Shown: piece by piece, positions 53,034 through 56,184 of the stretch
Numbering within the stretch: the first letter of the stretch is position 1
Layout: every line of letters starts with the position of its first letter
Assembly: GCA_043751715.1 (NCBI GenBank)
Contig: JAYUZO010000080.1
Span: forward strand, 1-56,184
Source of the DNA: JAAFHS01 sp043751715
GTDB lineage: Bacteria; Pseudomonadota; Alphaproteobacteria; Rhodobacterales; Rhodobacteraceae
Direction: 5' to 3'
Length of the DNA: 56,184 bases
The notes under the pieces: generated by a model
What the model was told of the DNA's origin: nothing
Seen by the model: the letters and a program-made list of their open reading frames with translations, nothing else
Database searches by the model: none
Made by a program: the position numbers and the translations under genes

Positions 53034-54947
53034 ATGGCACGACAGGGCACCATCGCACAGGCAACCATTCCGCGGGTATCTGCTTTGGCATTCCTGGCTG
53101 GCACCGGGCTGCTGATCCTGGGGCTTGCGGCCTTGGCCACCACCGCCCGCGCGCAGGACACCATCACCGCCCATGGCATTTCAACCTTTGGCGATCTGAA
53201 ATACCCCGCCGATTTTCCCCACCTTGATTACGTCAACCCCGATGCCCCCAAGGGCGGCGAAATTTCGCAATGGGCCTTTGGCGGCTTTGACAGCATGAAC
53301 CCCTATTCCGAAAAGGGCCGGGCGGCGGGGCTGTCATCCATCATGTACGAATCCATTCTGGTGGGCACCGCCGATGAAATCGGGTCGTCCTACTGCCTTT
53401 TGTGCACCACGATGGAATACCCGGAGGACCGGTCCTCGGTCATCTTCAACCTGCGGGATGATGTGACATTCTCGGACGGCACGCCGATGACGGCGGATGA
53501 TGTGCTGTTCAGCTATGAAACATTCCTGACCAAAGGGCTGACCGATTTCCGCACGCTGTTTGCCCAGCGCGTGGAAAAGGCCGAGGTGCTGGGGCCATTG
53601 CAGATCAAATTTACCTTCAAGGCCGATGTGCCATGGCGCGATCTGCCCCAAGAGGTGGGCGGGCTTTCGATCATGTCGCGCGCCAATTACGAATCCAACG
53701 GGCGCGACCTTTCGCTGGACAGTCTGGAGCCGTTTCTGGGCACCGGGCAATATGTGCTGGACAGCATGGACACCGGCACATCGGTCACCTACCGCCGCAA
53801 CCCCGATTACTGGGGCAACACGCATCCGCTGAACGTGGGCCAAGGCAACTTTGATGTCATCCGGCTGGAATATTACGGTGATTATCAGGCGGCCTTCGAA
53901 GGGTTCAAGGCGGGCAACTATACCTTCCGCAATGAGGCGTCTTCCAAGGAATGGGCCACCAGCTATGATTTCCCGGCCGTGCAGAACGGGTCGGTGATCA
54001 AGGCCGAACTGCCCAATGGCAGCAAGGCGAACGGGCAGGCCTATGTGTTCAACCTGCGGCGCGAAAGGTTTCAGGATATCCGCGTGCGGCAGGCCATTGG
54101 CCTGATGTTCAACTTTGAATGGTCAAACAAGACGCTGTTCTATGATCTGTATGCCCGCATCGATTCCGTCTGGGAAAACAGCTATCTGGAGGCGTCGGGC
54201 GTGCCTTCGGCCGCCGAGGTGGCGCTGCTGCAACCGCTTGTCGATCAGGGCCTGCTTGACGCATCAATCCTGACCGATGAGGCCGTGCCGGCACCGGTAT
54301 CAGGCGACCGTCAGATTGACCGGGGCAACCTGCGCGCCGCATCAGCACTGCTGGATGAGGCGGGCTGGACAGTGGGCGATGATGGCATTCGCCGCAATGC
54401 AGCCAGTGAAAAGTTGACGGTGGAGTTTTTGAACGCCTCGCCCAGCTTTGACCGGGTGATCCTGCCCTATGTGGAAAATCTGGTGGCGCTTGGGGTGGAT
54501 GCAAAACTGACCAACGTCGATCAGGCGCAGTTTGAGGCGCGCACCCGGCCCGAGGGTGGCTATGATTTTGACATCATCACCGACAATGCGCGCAGCGGGT
54601 ATATCAGCGGGTCAGAACTGCAGCAGTACTATGGGTCGGAAACGGCGGATGTATCGGTGTTCAATACGATGGGTCTGAAAAGCCCGGCGGTGGATGCGAT
54701 GATCGAGGTGGTCAAGGCGGCCAAGACCAATGATGATCTGACGGTGGCCACCATGGCGATGGACCGTATCCTGCGGGCGCAGCGGTTCTGGGTGCCACAA
54801 TGGTTCAAGGATGTGCATACGGTGGCCTATTACGACATGTATGCGTACCCCGAACCGCTGCCGCCCTATGCCTTGGGCGAGCTGAACTTCTGGTGGTATG
54901 ACGCGGCCAAGGGTGACGCGCTGCGTGCATCCGGCGTGTTGCAATAG
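53034..54947 (+). CDS. yejA: Peptide ABC transporter substrate-binding protein, YejA-like
   Basis: A 637-residue periplasmic binding protein of the SBP_bac_5 family. The signal peptide is long (AFLAGTGLLILGLAALATTA, ending in ARAQ). Mature features include ISTFGDLKYPADFPHLDYVN, GGEISQWAFGGFDSMNPYS and the FxLRDDVTFSDGTPMTADDV motif. It delivers peptides to YejBE permeases. The ATG at 53034 follows AAGGGGA at a good distance; upstream ATGs at 52977 and 53001 would add a basic stretch. Confidence 0.92.
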   Translation: MARQGTIAQATIPRVSALAFLAGTGLLILGLAALATTARAQDTITAHGISTFGDLKYPADFPHLDYVNPDAPKGGEISQWAFGGFDSMNPYSEKGRAAGLSSIMYESILVGTADEIGSSYCLLCTTMEYPEDRSSVIFNLRDDVTFSDGTPMTADDVLFSYETFLTKGLTDFRTLFAQRVEKAEVLGPLQIKFTFKADVPWRDLPQEVGGLSIMSRANYESNGRDLSLDSLEPFLGTGQYVLDSMDTGTSVTYRRNPDYWGNTHPLNVGQGNFDVIRLEYYGDYQAAFEGFKAGNYTFRNEASSKEWATSYDFPAVQNGSVIKAELPNGSKANGQAYVFNLRRERFQDIRVRQAIGLMFNFEWSNKTLFYDLYARIDSVWENSYLEASGVPSAAEVALLQPLVDQGLLDASILTDEAVPAPVSGDRQIDRGNLRAASALLDEAGWTVGDDGIRRNAASEKLTVEFLNASPSFDRVILPYVENLVALGVDAKLTNVDQAQFEARTRPEGGYDFDIITDNARSGYISGSELQQYYGSETADVSVFNTMGLKSPAVDAMIEVVKAAKTNDDLTVATMAMDRILRAQRFWVPQWFKDVHTVAYYDMYAYPEPLPPYALGELNFWWYDAAKGDALRASGVLQ

Positions 54948-54965
54948 GATCGGGCCAACACCCCG

Positions 54966-56114
54966 ATGGGCGCGTATATCCTAAGGCGGCTTTTGCTGGT
55001 GATCCCCACCTTGCTGGGGATCATGATCATCAATTTCGGGCTGACGCAGTACATTCCGGGCGGCCCGATTGAACAAACCCTTGCCCGGCTGGAAGGCGGT
55101 GGTGACGCGCTTGAAGGAATTTCGGGCGGTGGTGACCCCACGATGGATGATGGCGGCGCGGACAGCAGCTATATCGGCGCGCGTGGCCTGCCGCCTGATT
55201 TCATTGCCGAGCTGGAGGTGCAGTTCGGCTTTGCCCGCATCATTTGCGCGCCGGGCTTTACCGGCGAACCATCCGTCAAAGACCCGGCCTGCACCAAGGA
55301 ACTGATCCCGGCGACGGAACGGTTTTTCATCATGATGGGCAATTACCTGACGCTGAATTTTGGCGAAAGCTATCAGCGGTCAATTTCCGTGGTTGATCTG
55401 ATCCTGGAAAAGATGCCGGTCTCCATCACCCTTGGCCTGTGGTCTACGCTGATTGCCTATATGATTTCCATCCCGCTGGGCATCCGCAAGGCGGTGCGTG
55501 ATGGCAGCCGGTTTGATACTGTTACCAGCAGCTTCATCATCGCCGCCTATTCCATTCCCGGCTTTCTGTTTGCCGTGATGCTGATGGTGGTGTTTGCGGG
55601 TGGATCGTATTTCCAATGGTTCCCCCTGCGCGGGCTGACGTCGGAAAACTGGGAAAATCTGTCATGGTTTGGCAAGGCTAAAGATTACATCTGGCACATC
55701 ACCCTGCCCGTGGTCGCATCAACCATCGCCTCATTCGCCACGCTGACATTGCTGACCAAGAACAGCTTTCTGGATGAGATCAAAAAGCAGTATGTGATGA
55801 CCGCCCGCGCCAAGGGCCTGCCGGAATCGCGCGTGATGTACGGCCATGTGTTCCGCAATGCCATGCTGATCGTGATTGCGGGGTTTCCGGGCCTGTTCAT
55901 TTCGGTGTTCTTTGGCGGATCACTGATTATTGAAACCATCTTTTCGCTGGATGGGTTGGGGCAGTTGGGCTTTACCTCGGCCGTCGGGCGCGATTATCCC
56001 GTGGTGTTCGGCACGCTGTTTGCGTTCGGCATCATCGGGCTGATTGTGGGTATCCTGTCGGACCTGATGTATGTCTGGGTCGACCCCCGCATTGATTTTG
56101 ACAGGCGCGGATAG
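54966..56114 (+). CDS. yejB: Peptide ABC transporter permease, YejB-like
   Basis: A 382-residue inner-membrane permease. It begins AYILRRLLLVIPTLLGIMII and includes a periplasmic insert of about 100 residues usual for YejB (FARIICAPGFTGEPSVKDPA). The BPD_transp_1 domain ends with the EAA motif region (MTARAKGLPESRVMYGHVFR) that contacts the ATPase. It lies 18 bases after yejA and 2 before the next permease. Confidence 0.95.
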   Translation: MGAYILRRLLLVIPTLLGIMIINFGLTQYIPGGPIEQTLARLEGGGDALEGISGGGDPTMDDGGADSSYIGARGLPPDFIAELEVQFGFARIICAPGFTGEPSVKDPACTKELIPATERFFIMMGNYLTLNFGESYQRSISVVDLILEKMPVSITLGLWSTLIAYMISIPLGIRKAVRDGSRFDTVTSSFIIAAYSIPGFLFAVMLMVVFAGGSYFQWFPLRGLTSENWENLSWFGKAKDYIWHITLPVVASTIASFATLTLLTKNSFLDEIKKQYVMTARAKGLPESRVMYGHVFRNAMLIVIAGFPGLFISVFFGGSLIIETIFSLDGLGQLGFTSAVGRDYPVVFGTLFAFGIIGLIVGILSDLMYVWVDPRIDFDRRG

Positions 56115-56116
56115 CC

Positions 56117-56184
56117 ATGGCCCTGTCCCCCCTGAACCAACGCCGCTGGCGCAACTTCCGCGCCAACAAGCGCGCCTTCTGGTC
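56117..56184 (+). CDS. yejE: Peptide ABC transporter permease, YejE-like (partial)
   Basis: The first 22 codons of the next permease lie at the window edge. They read ALSPLNQRRWRNFRANKRAF after the Met, a typical YejE N-terminus before its first helix. It is 2 bases after the yejB stop and certainly in the same operon. Confidence 0.85.
   Translation, partial: MALSPLNQRRWRNFRANKRAFW

Overview
The window looks like a chromosomal segment of a GC-rich alphaproteobacterium of the Rhodobacteraceae/Roseobacteraceae group. The pointers are a TrcR-type (DUF1013) cell-cycle regulator, a cdd-deoA-deoB-add-upp salvage operon, dnaX next to ebfC and recR, a Tad/Flp pilus locus, and short intergenic palindromes typical of that group. 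I see no rRNA, tRNA, CRISPR array, insertion sequence or prophage. The only RNA gene found is the small SRP RNA.

Layout. 1-9.8 kb: divergent ABC ATPase (ybbA-like) and GDSL esterase, a YceI protein, an FAD-linked 2-hydroxyacid dehydrogenase, an MFS transporter gene broken by an amber codon, a small membrane protein, a decayed zinc-peptidase gene, the malic enzyme maeB, and a VOC/double-cupin protein. 9.9-14.5 kb: a tightly overlapping nucleoside-salvage operon. 14.5-23.7 kb: SPOR protein, DMT permease, thymidine kinase, small CII-like regulator, DEAD-box helicase, TerC, RNase T2, TrcR and methylglyoxal synthase. 23.8-29.5 kb: a DctB/DctD-like two-component pair next to a tripartite tricarboxylate transporter (tctC, tctB, tctA). 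The sensor kinase is wrecked, and tctA carries an internal deletion and a stop codon. 29.5-38 kb: a minus-strand Tad pilus operon (flp-cpaB-tadG-like-tadE-tadE-like-cpaE-cpaF-tadB-tadC) with no secretin or prepilin peptidase, and a divergent LuxR-type regulator. 39-43.7 kb: recR, ebfC, a small membrane protein, dnaX, rsgA and the SRP RNA. 43.8-52.2 kb: a TetR regulator with two near-identical operators facing an alpha/beta hydrolase, an M24-fold protein with substituted metal ligands, a HAD phosphatase, a cyclic-nucleotide phosphodiesterase, nudC, an SRPBCC protein and pheA. 52.3 kb to the end: membrane-anchored cytochrome c and the start of a yejABE-type peptide ABC transporter.

The most striking pattern is gene decay. 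Four genes within 26 kb (MFS permease, LAS-type peptidase, DctB-like kinase, TctA) carry in-frame stops, frameshifts or internal deletions, while their neighbours are intact. Two of the four belong to one sensory-transport module, which suggests that this carboxylate uptake capacity has been lost recently. No clearly new system was found. The leads most worth following are the half-dead tct/dct module, the reduced Tad locus, the M24 protein with replaced metal ligands, and several unassigned palindromes.
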